This document shows, piece after piece, positions 18,316 to 27,740 of a stretch of 64,000 nucleotides of DNA. The first letter of the stretch is position 1; every line of letters starts with the position of its first letter. The position numbers and the translations under genes are program-made. The notes under the pieces were generated by a model. That model made no database searches, was not told where the DNA came from, and saw only the letters and a list, made by a program, of their open reading frames with translations. This stretch comes from Chryseolinea lacunae (GTDB lineage Bacteria; Bacteroidota; Bacteroidia; Cytophagales; Cyclobacteriaceae), in contig NZ_JAERRB010000002.1 of the NCBI RefSeq assembly GCF_016735595.1, positions 124,001-188,000 of the forward strand. Direction: 5' to 3'.

Positions 18316-19395
18316 ATGAGCCTTTTCACCACCCTGATCTACAGCAATCGTCCGGCCGTCCGGATTGCACGACACGTGTTGTTTTGGGTCACCGACATTG
18401 CCAACTACCTGCTCATCGTTTCTGTGAACACCGAAATCAACGCGGTGGAGGTGAACAAAATCCTGTTCCGCATCCCCCTCATCGCGCTGGCCGCCTACTT
18501 CTTTATCTACTACCTCATTCCAAAATATTCGCGCGAGCGCGACAAGGGGCAATTGTTTCTCTGGATCATCGGCATGATGATCTATCTTGGGGTAGGCGTG
18601 CGATTCTATCGCTACTACATTCTCGGTCCATTGCTCGACCCCAACCAGGTGCTCGACTTCGACGTGTGGGATTTTCGTCGCGTCCTCTCTGAAATTCTTC
18701 AGTCCATGGTGGTCATCAGCATGGCCATTGCCATCAAGCTCATCAAAAACAAGACTGAGCTTCAGCAAAAAAATGAAGCGCTTGTCGAAGAAAAGAAAAC
18801 CGCCGAGCTGGGATTTCTCAAGGCACAGATGCACCCGCACTTCCTGTTCAATACCCTGAACACCCTGTATTCGGAAACCATCCAGGACTCGGGCAAGGCC
18901 CAGCAGGTGGTACTGCATTTGTCTAACCTCCTTCGCTTCATGCTCGACGAATGCCAGAAGCCGCTCATCCCCATCCAGCACGAAATCAAAGTGGTGCGCG
19001 ACTTCATTGCGCTCGAAGAACTCCGGCACGGCGCCCGCCTGCACGTGAAGCTGGTGGTGGAAGACATCAACCCGCACATGATGCTGTCGCCGCTCATTTT
19101 TCTTCCCTTTGTGGAAAACAGTTTCAAACACACGCTCAGTCATAAACGCGGCCAGATTGCCATCGACATTGTCATTCGCGGAGAAGGTGATACATTGCGT
19201 CTGCGCATCGCCAACGACAAGGAAGAACCGACGTTTCATCGCAACGGCCACAAACGCGGCCACGGCATCTCCAACATCCGCCGCCAACTGGAGCTGCTCT
19301 ATGGAAAAACGTATAGCCTGGAAGTAGACGATTCGCAGGACCAGTATGTTGTTTCGTTGTCCATTCCGTCTTTGCAATCCGTAGCCTATGCCTGA
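18316..19395 (+). CDS. LytS/YehU-type sensor histidine kinase
   Basis: Inner-membrane sensor kinase of about 359 aa. Four hydrophobic segments (about residues 15-35, 50-68, 80-97 and 128-142) precede the His_kinase domain. The phosphoacceptor H173 sits in KAQMHPHFLFNTLNTL. The ATPase N box is FLPFVENSFKHTL, and a G-rich motif GHGISNIRRQLELLYG lies near the C-terminus. The ATG at 18316 is chosen because the upstream extension (open to 18196) lacks family character; ATG 18268 is a further alternative. It overlaps the response regulator gene by 8 bp. The stimulus is unknown. Confidence 0.9.
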   Translation: MSLFTTLIYSNRPAVRIARHVLFWVTDIANYLLIVSVNTEINAVEVNKILFRIPLIALAAYFFIYYLIPKYSRERDKGQLFLWIIGMMIYLGVGVRFYRYYILGPLLDPNQVLDFDVWDFRRVLSEILQSMVVISMAIAIKLIKNKTELQQKNEALVEEKKTAELGFLKAQMHPHFLFNTLNTLYSETIQDSGKAQQVVLHLSNLLRFMLDECQKPLIPIQHEIKVVRDFIALEELRHGARLHVKLVVEDINPHMMLSPLIFLPFVENSFKHTLSHKRGQIAIDIVIRGEGDTLRLRIANDKEEPTFHRNGHKRGHGISNIRRQLELLYGKTYSLEVDDSQDQYVVSLSIPSLQSVAYA

Positions 19396-20122
19396 CATCA
19401 CCTGCATTGTGATTGAAGATGAAAAGCCCGCCCAGGAGGTGCTGAAATCTTTTCTGCAAAAAACCGAGTGGATCAAACTGGCCGCCGTGTTCGACGACGC
19501 CGTGTCGGCCCTCGACTACCTGAAGAAAAATGAAGTAGACCTCATCTTCCTCGACATCCAGATTCCTACGCTCACGGGGCTTGAGTTTCTCAAAATCATC
19601 AAAGACCCACCGCAGGTCATCATCACGTCGGCCTACTCGCAATATGCCATCGAAGCCTTCGAGCTTGACGTGCGCGACTATCTGATGAAACCCTTTTCGT
19701 TCGACCGCTTTCTGAAAGCCGTGAACCGCATTGCCACCCGGCCCGACCCTGCCACGGTGCAACAATTTAACAGCAAGACCCACTCGTCGGCCGACAAGAG
19801 CTTTGCGTTTTTCAACGTGAAGAAGACCATGACCAAGGTGATGTTCAACGACATCCTTTTTGTGGAAAGCATGCGCGAATATGTGTATCTCCACACCACC
19901 CGCGGCAAGGTGGTGACCAAGATGAGCACCGCCGAAATGGAGAAGCTTTTGGGACCCGGCTTTGTGCGCATCCACCGCTCCTTCATCGTGAACATCGAGA
20001 AGATCACGGCCTATAATGCCGAAGATGTTTTTGTGGACCAGGTCGCCCTGCCCATCGGGGTGAACTACAAGAAATATGTGGACGATTTCTTTCGCAACAG
20101 CTTCACCCATTCGGCCTCCTGA
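19388..20122 (+). CDS. LytTR-family response regulator
   Basis: Cognate regulator of the upstream kinase (8-bp overlap). The 244-aa protein has a CheY-like receiver with acidic residues E10/D11, phosphoacceptor D56 (LIFLDIQIP) and K101 (DYLMKPFSF). A C-terminal LytTR domain (about 135-240, with YVYLHTTRGKVVTKMS and FVRIHRSFIVNIEKI) follows. This is the AgrA/LytR type of DNA-binding output. Its targets are not evident; the giant secreted protein gene begins 76 bp downstream in the same direction and could be one. Confidence 0.93.
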   Translation: MPDITCIVIEDEKPAQEVLKSFLQKTEWIKLAAVFDDAVSALDYLKKNEVDLIFLDIQIPTLTGLEFLKIIKDPPQVIITSAYSQYAIEAFELDVRDYLMKPFSFDRFLKAVNRIATRPDPATVQQFNSKTHSSADKSFAFFNVKKTMTKVMFNDILFVESMREYVYLHTTRGKVVTKMSTAEMEKLLGPGFVRIHRSFIVNIEKITAYNAEDVFVDQVALPIGVNYKKYVDDFFRNSFTHSAS

Positions 20123-20198
20123 CCTCCAAAAAACCTGTTTCAAACCCTTTTTAGCGAGCCTTTACACGTTTTTTCTTACATCGTCGTTTTGGAGCAGG

Positions 20199-23100
20199 AT
20201 GGTCCTTAGTTTATTATCACATTATTTCCGAATTTCAGGGTTTAGATTTTCTGTGAAGCAAATCAGAACATATTTTTTAATCGCTTTTCTTTTGCCAGCA
20301 GCCTTTGCGGTGGCCCAAAAGAAACCAGACACTTCTATTCCCCTCAGCTTTCCCGACAGTGTGCGCATTGTGCTGGAAAACACCCGCAATGTGGATGCCT
20401 CCGTGATCGGCGGCAGCTTTGGAGCGGCCTGGAACAGCCTGGGTCCCGACCAGCAAAACACCATTCAGAAGCAGGTGCGCCGCATGAAAAAAAAGAAGTA
20501 TGCCCTGCGCCCGCACATGGTGAACTACTTCGGCGCTATTGCCAACGCGGTGGCGGTTGAGAAAGCGGATGCCTCGCGCATCGACGGCTTCCTGAAAGTG
20601 GCCGGGCAGGTCATCGAGAATGAACCGGTGGCAAAAGCCGCCAACTTCCTGCAATTGAGCAACACGTTCTTTCAGCACCACGCCCTGCACTACGAAAAAT
20701 CGTTTCGCCTCTATGCCCGCGACGACGACTATGCCTTCGACTACATAACGCCCGCGCCCGTCATCGATCTGAACGACACCACCAGCACCGGCTCATCGAA
20801 CGATACACCCTACAACGATCCGCTGGTTTCGCCTTCTTCCGATCCCGACGCGCCGGCCGACACAGCCTATGCCGAAGCACCGCCACTGTGGATGAGTCCG
20901 CCACCCCAACCCATCGTGGAAGGCGCCGTGATTCGCTTCAACCGCGTGACGCTGAATTTTGTAACGAAATACGATTCCGTATTCCTCAAAAACACCAAAG
21001 GCATGTTGTCGCTGCGAACCGCCGTGTTTGTGGGCGACGAAGGTTCATTCGATTGGTCGCCGGCCCACCTGAATGCCGACAGCGTGTCGTGCAACCTCAC
21101 CGCCTACAACTTTAATGTGAACAAACCGGAATTTAAATCCGACCTGGTGAAGCTGAACTACCTCGGCAAGACACCCGGCTATATTCCCGGCACGTTCGAG
21201 TTCAAGTCGCAGGCCCGCAAAGATTCGGTGCCGTCTACCTACCCACGGTTCCGGTCGTTTCAAAACAACCTCGCCATCAAAGGCATTGGCGACGAGAACG
21301 TGAAATACAGAGGAGGCTTTTCGTTGACCGGCCGCAAAATTTCAAGCGCATCGGTCACCGGCGATCCGTCCACCATCGAGGTGTCGCACAACGGTGAGCT
21401 GAAGTTCATTGCGCGCTCGCCCGACTTTGCATTCACCGACTCCACCATCATCGCCCAAAAATCGAACGTCAATATCCCGATGCAGGGCGACTCGCTCACG
21501 CACTCGATGGTGCGCATGAAGTATGCTTTTGGCAAGGACAGTGTGCAGCGCCTCACCCTCCGCAAAGACAAGAGCGGCATGAAGCACACACCCTATTCGG
21601 CCTCGTTCTTCAGCATAGACTTTGCCGCCGACGTGATCCGTTGGGATATGTATACCGACAGCCTCGACATTCTCATCGACGGCGGAAGCAACACCGTGCC
21701 CATGGTGATTGAGTCGGTCGACTTTTATGATCCCGAAGATTTTCGCTTGCTGAAAGGGCAGGGTTTCACGTTTCACCCGCTGGCACTGGTGGCAAACTAT
21801 TGTATGAAAAACAAGGTGCGCGATTTTTATTCGGGCGACCTCGCCAGCTTCTCGGGAAAGAAAATGAGCGACGTGAAAGCGGCCATCGAATTTCTCAGCG
21901 AAAAAGGATTGATCACCTACTCGCCCAAAACCGACGTGGTGCACGTGAAGGAAAAAGCCATCCTCCTCTATAAAGCTTACCGCGGCGAGATGGACTATGA
22001 CAACCTGAAGATCCACTCCGTGATCGACAGCTTCCCCAACGCTTCATTGAACTTCAACAAGAAGTATATGGTGGTGCGCGGCGTGGAGGAATTCAAAGTG
22101 AGCGACTCGCTGAACGTGCGCATCGATCCGGACAGCAGTGTGATCACCCTGTTGCAAAATCGCGACATCAAGTTCGACGGTACGATCAACGCCGGAAACT
22201 TCGAGATCAGCGGGAAAGGCTTCATGCTGAAATACGACAGCTTCTACATCAGCCTCACGCACATCGACTCCATCAATTTTTATGTGACCGAAACCAACGC
22301 CAAGGGGCAAAGCATCAGGCGAAAGATCAACAACTCCATGGTGGGCACCGACTCCACGGCGGCCGCGGCCGGCGGGTTAGACACCTCTCAGAAATCGTCG
22401 GGCACGCTGTTCATCAGTAAAGCCAACAATAAATCGGGTAAACGAAAACTGTCGCACTACCCGCGACTCGACGCTGCAGCAGGTGGTGTAATTTATTTTG
22501 ATCGCGAAGAAGTGTTGGGCGGCGCCTACGACCGGTCCATGTTTTTTGTGGTGCCACCTTTCAAACTCGACAGCTTGAACAACGCCGACCCGGCGTCTAT
22601 CAACTTCGACGGTACGTTTGTGAGCGGCATGTTCCCAAGCTTTAAAGAGAAACTGCATACGCAACCCGACAAGTCGTTGGGGTTTGATCACATCATTCCG
22701 AAGACCGGCTACCAGCTTTATCAGGGCGAAGGAAAAATGCACGGCTCACTCACCATGAACAACCGCGGATTGCGGGGCACGGGGCACGTAGACTACCTGG
22801 CTGCATCGGCCACGTCGAACGACATTGTGTTCTATCCCGACTCGGTGCTGGCCCGCGGTATGCATGCCGTGATCAAGGAAAAACAATTTGGCGGCATAGA
22901 CTTCCCCAACGCATCGCTCACCGACTACCAGATGAAGTGGTATCCGAAAAGCGACCAGATGAAATTCAAAAACATGAAAGCGCCCTTCAGCTTCTACGAC
23001 TCCACGGCGCAGATGCAAGGCACTGTGACCATATCGAAGGAAGGTGTGGCCGGTGCCGGAAAGCTGGAGACGCGGGGCACGGAACTCATATCGCGCGCCA

Positions 23101-25034
23101 TGAACTTCACGGCAAAAGATTTTGGTGCACGCCACGCACGCTTCAAAGTAAAATCGGACGATCCCGAAAAGCCTTTGTTGCAGGGTAACGACATCCGCCT
23201 GAAATTTAACCTCGAACAAAACTACGCCGACGTGAGCCCCGAAGTGGAAGGGGTGGCCGCCATCGCGTTCCCGTTCGCGCAGTTCAAAACCTCTATCCCG
23301 AAAATGCGCTGGGATCTGAACGCACAAAAAATCACCATGAGCAAAGATCCGGCTGTGCCGCTGGAGAACTCCTACTTCTACACGACCCGCAAAGACCTCG
23401 ACTCGCTGAACTTCCTTGCCGAAAGCGCCGAATATAACCTGAAGACACAGGAGCTGAAGGTGAGCGGCATTCCCTATATCATTGTGGCCGATGCCAAGAT
23501 CACACCCGAAAACAACGAAGTGTTGATCCTTGAAAACGCCAAGATCGGAACGCTGAAAAACACCACCATCGTGCTCGACACCCTCAACGGCTATCACCGC
23601 CTCACCGAAGGCGTTGTGGACATCGTGTCGCGGAAAGAATTTGCCGGCTATGCCACCTATCAATATGTGAACCTGTTGCAGGACACCTTTGCCATCAAGA
23701 TGACCAACTTCCACCTTGAGCCCATCACGGAGGTGGAACAAACCAAACGCTCGTCGCGACGCAAGTCGTCGGCCGCCAGCATGCAAACCGTGGCTACGGG
23801 TGCCGTGTCTGACAAAGAAAACCTGGTATTGGGTGCGGGCATGTTCTACAAAGGCGACATGATCATGTATGCCACGCGACCGGCGTTGCAACTGTCGGGC
23901 TTTGTGAAACTCGACATCAAAAAGATTAAAGGCGCCAACACCTGGATTCAATATTCCCAAACGGGTGATGAAACCACGGTGGCCATCGACTTCGACAACG
24001 CCATCACCGAAGAAAGCAAGCGCGTAAATGCCGGCCTGCACGTGGGCGCGGACAACGACTTGTACATTACCTTCATGACCGACAAAAAATCGGACGACGA
24101 CGAAGACTTTTTCCTCCCGAGCGGCAGGCTCTACTACGACACGGCGTCGCTCGAATTCAAGATCGAGGATTTGGAGAAAGCCGCTGGCAACAAACTGTCG
24201 GGAAAAGTATTTGCCTACAAAGACGCGAACATGCAGGTGCGCTTCGAAGGCGCCATTAACCTCTTCAAAGGCAGCAAAGATTTTAACGTGACGGCTTCGG
24301 CGCTGGGCCAGGGCAACATGGAAACAAACGAGATCAAGATGAACTCTTTTGTGATGATCGACTCCAACGTGCCTGTGCCGGCATTCGACCTCATGGGCAA
24401 ACAGATTCAGGACGTCATTAAAAACGAAGGCGCCGACGAGGGCCTTGGCGACCAGACCGAGTTGCTCTATAAGATTGCGGACTTCCTGGGCGAAAAAGCC
24501 GTGAAAGATTTTGAACAGCGTAGTTTGCAAGGCTATGTATCATTGAGCACACTTGCGCCACTGGCCAAGCCCATGGTGTTCTCGAACGTGAACCTGAAGT
24601 GGTCGCCCAAACACAAAGCGTTCTACAGCGAAGGACCGCTGGGCATGTCGAACGTGGGCCGCAACGATATTAACGGAGCGTTTGAAGGTTTCATGGAAGT
24701 GAAAAAGAATGAAGACGGTTCGCCGGTGTTCAACGTGTTCTTCAAAGCGTCGCCCGAGGCATGGTATTTCTTTGGTTTTGAAGACAACCGCTTGCTGGTG
24801 CACTCGTCGAACTCCGAATTCAATTCCATCATCTCCAAGAAATCAAATGCGGGCAAAGCCAAGATTGGCGAAGTGGCCTTCATTCCGGGCAGCGACGACG
24901 AAACGTTGTCGTTCATCAACCGGTTCCGCCGCGAATATTTTGGCAACGATGTGCCCTATAGTTTCAGCGACGGCACGGCCACCATCAAGAAGAAGGACGA
25001 AGAGAAGAAAAAAGAGAGCGACGATGGATTTTAA
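20199..25034 (+). CDS. Giant secreted beta-rich protein of unknown function
   Basis: A protein of about 1600 aa that I do not recognise. The ATG at 20199 is preceded by GGAG and gives 1611 aa; an in-frame GTG at 20253 would give 1593 aa with a cleaner Sec signal (VKQIRTYFLIAFLLPAAFAVA, cut before QKK). The body is a long series of amphipathic beta strands with frequent Asp, Ser and Lys. It has many short statements of the type xFDGTINAGNFEISGKGF and KGVMxLKxDSFY, reminiscent of OstA/LptD-like or other repeating jelly-roll surface proteins. There is an acidic, Pro/Thr-rich spacer (about residues 170-230). The C-terminus is highly charged (KKKDEEKKKESDDGF), and no type IX sorting domain was recognised. 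It follows the LytS/LytTR pair and precedes DUF2339 by about 200 bp. Confidence 0.8.
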   Translation: MVLSLLSHYFRISGFRFSVKQIRTYFLIAFLLPAAFAVAQKKPDTSIPLSFPDSVRIVLENTRNVDASVIGGSFGAAWNSLGPDQQNTIQKQVRRMKKKKYALRPHMVNYFGAIANAVAVEKADASRIDGFLKVAGQVIENEPVAKAANFLQLSNTFFQHHALHYEKSFRLYARDDDYAFDYITPAPVIDLNDTTSTGSSNDTPYNDPLVSPSSDPDAPADTAYAEAPPLWMSPPPQPIVEGAVIRFNRVTLNFVTKYDSVFLKNTKGMLSLRTAVFVGDEGSFDWSPAHLNADSVSCNLTAYNFNVNKPEFKSDLVKLNYLGKTPGYIPGTFEFKSQARKDSVPSTYPRFRSFQNNLAIKGIGDENVKYRGGFSLTGRKISSASVTGDPSTIEVSHNGELKFIARSPDFAFTDSTIIAQKSNVNIPMQGDSLTHSMVRMKYAFGKDSVQRLTLRKDKSGMKHTPYSASFFSIDFAADVIRWDMYTDSLDILIDGGSNTVPMVIESVDFYDPEDFRLLKGQGFTFHPLALVANYCMKNKVRDFYSGDLASFSGKKMSDVKAAIEFLSEKGLITYSPKTDVVHVKEKAILLYKAYRGEMDYDNLKIHSVIDSFPNASLNFNKKYMVVRGVEEFKVSDSLNVRIDPDSSVITLLQNRDIKFDGTINAGNFEISGKGFMLKYDSFYISLTHIDSINFYVTETNAKGQSIRRKINNSMVGTDSTAAAAGGLDTSQKSSGTLFISKANNKSGKRKLSHYPRLDAAAGGVIYFDREEVLGGAYDRSMFFVVPPFKLDSLNNADPASINFDGTFVSGMFPSFKEKLHTQPDKSLGFDHIIPKTGYQLYQGEGKMHGSLTMNNRGLRGTGHVDYLAASATSNDIVFYPDSVLARGMHAVIKEKQFGGIDFPNASLTDYQMKWYPKSDQMKFKNMKAPFSFYDSTAQMQGTVTISKEGVAGAGKLETRGTELISRAMNFTAKDFGARHARFKVKSDDPEKPLLQGNDIRLKFNLEQNYADVSPEVEGVAAIAFPFAQFKTSIPKMRWDLNAQKITMSKDPAVPLENSYFYTTRKDLDSLNFLAESAEYNLKTQELKVSGIPYIIVADAKITPENNEVLILENAKIGTLKNTTIVLDTLNGYHRLTEGVVDIVSRKEFAGYATYQYVNLLQDTFAIKMTNFHLEPITEVEQTKRSSRRKSSAASMQTVATGAVSDKENLVLGAGMFYKGDMIMYATRPALQLSGFVKLDIKKIKGANTWIQYSQTGDETTVAIDFDNAITEESKRVNAGLHVGADNDLYITFMTDKKSDDDEDFFLPSGRLYYDTASLEFKIEDLEKAAGNKLSGKVFAYKDANMQVRFEGAINLFKGSKDFNVTASALGQGNMETNEIKMNSFVMIDSNVPVPAFDLMGKQIQDVIKNEGADEGLGDQTELLYKIADFLGEKAVKDFEQRSLQGYVSLSTLAPLAKPMVFSNVNLKWSPKHKAFYSEGPLGMSNVGRNDINGAFEGFMEVKKNEDGSPVFNVFFKASPEAWYFFGFEDNRLLVHSSNSEFNSIISKKSNAGKAKIGEVAFIPGSDDETLSFINRFRREYFGNDVPYSFSDGTATIKKKDEEKKKESDDGF

Positions 25035-25241
25035 TGAACGGGCATAAGCGCCTCCCTGAACTTCGCGACCTGTCTGAAACAAGCTCAAATTCTTTTTTTT
25101 AATTTATACATCATTTTGCTCCTGTTTACGTATTCACGCAACATGTGTCATGCCTCCGGCGAAAACGGGGCAGGGTTGATTGTGCATGATGTAGCAAACC
25201 GTAAAGCATTTCGACTTAATATTGCGTACTAACCCAAGTCT

Positions 25242-27740
25242 ATGGAAGCCGTTTTTTTTGTTCTGGCCGTCATCATCCTCGTTTTAATTGTCAATCTAAA
25301 AAGCTCTGTAAAGAATCAGCTCGATGCGTTGCAAAAACGGATCGATGCACTTTCTGACGAGCTGAAGAAGGCGCCGCGTCAGCAACCGCTGCCCCCAACG
25401 CCACCGGTGCGTTCGGCTTTCGAAGACATTGTGATGCCACAGGCAGCCGCGAAGCGCGTTGTGCCCGTGGTGGAAAAAGATTCTATCCTGGAGCCCACCC
25501 GGCCACCGGAAGCAAAAGAAGACGTGGCACCGAAACAACCCGTGCCGCCTCCCGTGGTCACACCCGCTGCAATGGAACCAAAGCCACCGGTTATTGTGGC
25601 GCCGCCTTCGCGCGACCCCGTTCGCCGTCCCCCTGCACCTCCGGCTCCACCCAAGCCCAAAGAGCCTGGCTTTTTTGAACGCAACCCGGATCTTGAAAAG
25701 TTTATCGGCGAGAACCTCGCAAACAAAATTGGTATCGGCATTTTGGTGTTGGGCATTGGCTTCTTTGTGAAGTATGCCATCGACCAGGACTGGATCAGTG
25801 AGATTGGCCGTGTGTTCATCGGCATTTTGTGTGGTGGCATTTTGCTGGGCGTGGCGCATCGCATGCGCAAAACGTTCGCCGCATTCAGCTCCGTGCTGGT
25901 GGGTGGCGGTGTGGCAATCTTGTATCTAACCATTGCCATTGCCTTTCATGAATATCAGATATTTTCGCAGACGGCAGCATTCATTCTGATGGTGGTGATC
26001 ACCGCGTTTGCCGTGATGCTTTCGCTGGGCTACGATCGCAAAGAGCTGGCCGTACTCTCCATACTCGGTGGTTTTGCTTCGCCGTTCATGGTGAGCACGG
26101 GCGAAGGAAACTACATTGTGCTGTTCATCTATATCCTCATTCTCGACGGCGGGATGCTGGTGTTGGCGTATTATAAAAAATGGAACATCGTCAACATCAT
26201 CTGCTACGTGTTCACCATCCTGCTGTTTGGCTCCTGGCTGGGTGCGCGTTTCGATGGCGAGAAACCTTCCATGATTGTGGGTGCGTTGATCTTTGCCACG
26301 CTGTTCTATCTGGTGTTCTTTGCCATGAACATGATCAATAACCTGCGCAAGCGAACGGCGTTTGCCGCGCTCGAAATTTCACTGTTGCTGAGCACGACAT
26401 TTTTCTACTATGGCGCCGGCATGGTTATCCTGAACAACGCACATGGCGAACCGTTCAAAGGATTGTTCACGGCCTGTCTGGGTATTTTTAATTTCATTTT
26501 TGCTTACACGCTTTTCAAAAGCTCACGCGTGGACAAGAACCTGGTCTATCTTCTCATCGGGTTGGTGCTCACGTTCATCAGTCTCGCGGCACCTGTTCAG
26601 CTGGAAGGCAACTACATCACCCTGTTCTGGGCAGCCGAAGCCGTGTTGCTGCTGTGGCTTTCGCAAAAGTCGGGCATTCGTTTAATGAAGCTCACCGCCG
26701 TCATCATCATGGGACTGATGGCGATCAGTCTGCTCATGGACTGGGGACAGATTTACCTCGACGACAACAATGAACAAACGCTGCGCATCATTTTCAATAA
26801 AGGATATATCACCGGCATTGTGTCGCTGATGTCCATTGGCCTCACCCTCTACCTGCTGAAGTTCGAAAAGAGCGAGTCGCAGGAGAATGTTAAGATCTAC
26901 AGCGCGATATTAACGTTTGGTGGCATTTTGGTTTTGTATTTCTCACAACTGCTGGAACTGCGCTATCACCTCATTGCAAACGAAGTGGCCTATTCGGCAC
27001 AGAACATTGTGATCGGTTGCTACAACATGATGTTTATCGCCGGGTTGCTGCTGAGCGCAAAACGACTGCCGTTGCCGAAGGAAGCCGAGCCGCTGCCGCC
27101 TTTCCTGGGCGTGCTGGCCATTCTGATGTATTTGTTGTTCTATCAGGGACAAAGCGTGATGGCACGCAACGAATATCTGGAAAACGGTGCCCCCATCACC
27201 GGTTTCATTTTTCACTACGTGCTGGTGGCGGTGTTGCTGGTGGTGGCGGTGTTGAGCCTGCGCAAAATCCAACACATGAAGGTGTTCAACGACCAGACCT
27301 ATAATGCCTACTCGTGGTTCTATGTTTTCTTTTTTGTGTTCGTGGCCAGCGCCGAACTCGACCACGTAGTGGTGATGGCGGCCTATTCGCCCGGCGACTA
27401 CATCGACGACATTCTCACCCAAAACCATAAGATCGGCTATCCCATCCTGTGGGGCATCACGTCGTTCCTGCTCATTGCCGTGGGACTGAAGCTGAAGAAA
27501 AAACACCTGCGCATCATCTCGCTCACGCTCTTCCTCATCACCCTGCTGAAACTTTTCTTTGTCGACATTCGCGGCATTTCGGAAGGTGGAAAAATTGCGG
27601 CCTTCATTTCACTGGGTGTGCTGCTGCTGGTGGTGTCGTTCATGTATCAGCGTTTGAAAAAACTGTTGCTGGCCGACGAATTGCCCGCAACAACACCACC
27701 CGATGCTCCCCTCGAAACGCCAACGGAAGAAGAAGTATGA
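25242..27740 (+). CDS. DUF2339 polytopic membrane protein
   Basis: An 832-aa integral membrane protein of the DUF2339 family. Residues 1-30 hold a TM segment and the start of a coiled coil (KNQLDALQKRIDALSDELKK), then a Pro/Val-rich spacer to about residue 145. The rest has roughly twenty hydrophobic segments. Family signatures include GIGFFVKYAIDQDWI, then RVFIGILCGGILLGVAHRM and LGGFASPFMVSTGEGNY. The function is unknown. The stop overlaps the start of the DUF3999 gene by 4 bp (ATGA), and this gene pair recurs together in other bacteria, so the products probably work as a unit. Confidence 0.9.
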   Translation: MEAVFFVLAVIILVLIVNLKSSVKNQLDALQKRIDALSDELKKAPRQQPLPPTPPVRSAFEDIVMPQAAAKRVVPVVEKDSILEPTRPPEAKEDVAPKQPVPPPVVTPAAMEPKPPVIVAPPSRDPVRRPPAPPAPPKPKEPGFFERNPDLEKFIGENLANKIGIGILVLGIGFFVKYAIDQDWISEIGRVFIGILCGGILLGVAHRMRKTFAAFSSVLVGGGVAILYLTIAIAFHEYQIFSQTAAFILMVVITAFAVMLSLGYDRKELAVLSILGGFASPFMVSTGEGNYIVLFIYILILDGGMLVLAYYKKWNIVNIICYVFTILLFGSWLGARFDGEKPSMIVGALIFATLFYLVFFAMNMINNLRKRTAFAALEISLLLSTTFFYYGAGMVILNNAHGEPFKGLFTACLGIFNFIFAYTLFKSSRVDKNLVYLLIGLVLTFISLAAPVQLEGNYITLFWAAEAVLLLWLSQKSGIRLMKLTAVIIMGLMAISLLMDWGQIYLDDNNEQTLRIIFNKGYITGIVSLMSIGLTLYLLKFEKSESQENVKIYSAILTFGGILVLYFSQLLELRYHLIANEVAYSAQNIVIGCYNMMFIAGLLLSAKRLPLPKEAEPLPPFLGVLAILMYLLFYQGQSVMARNEYLENGAPITGFIFHYVLVAVLLVVAVLSLRKIQHMKVFNDQTYNAYSWFYVFFFVFVASAELDHVVVMAAYSPGDYIDDILTQNHKIGYPILWGITSFLLIAVGLKLKKKHLRIISLTLFLITLLKLFFVDIRGISEGGKIAAFISLGVLLLVVSFMYQRLKKLLLADELPATTPPDAPLETPTEEEV

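Noticed and set aside
22746-24530. 594-codon minus-strand open frame inside the giant secreted protein gene
   Set aside because: His/Val/Phe-rich composition is that of an antisense shadow; the plus strand carries the signal peptide and continuous secreted protein.
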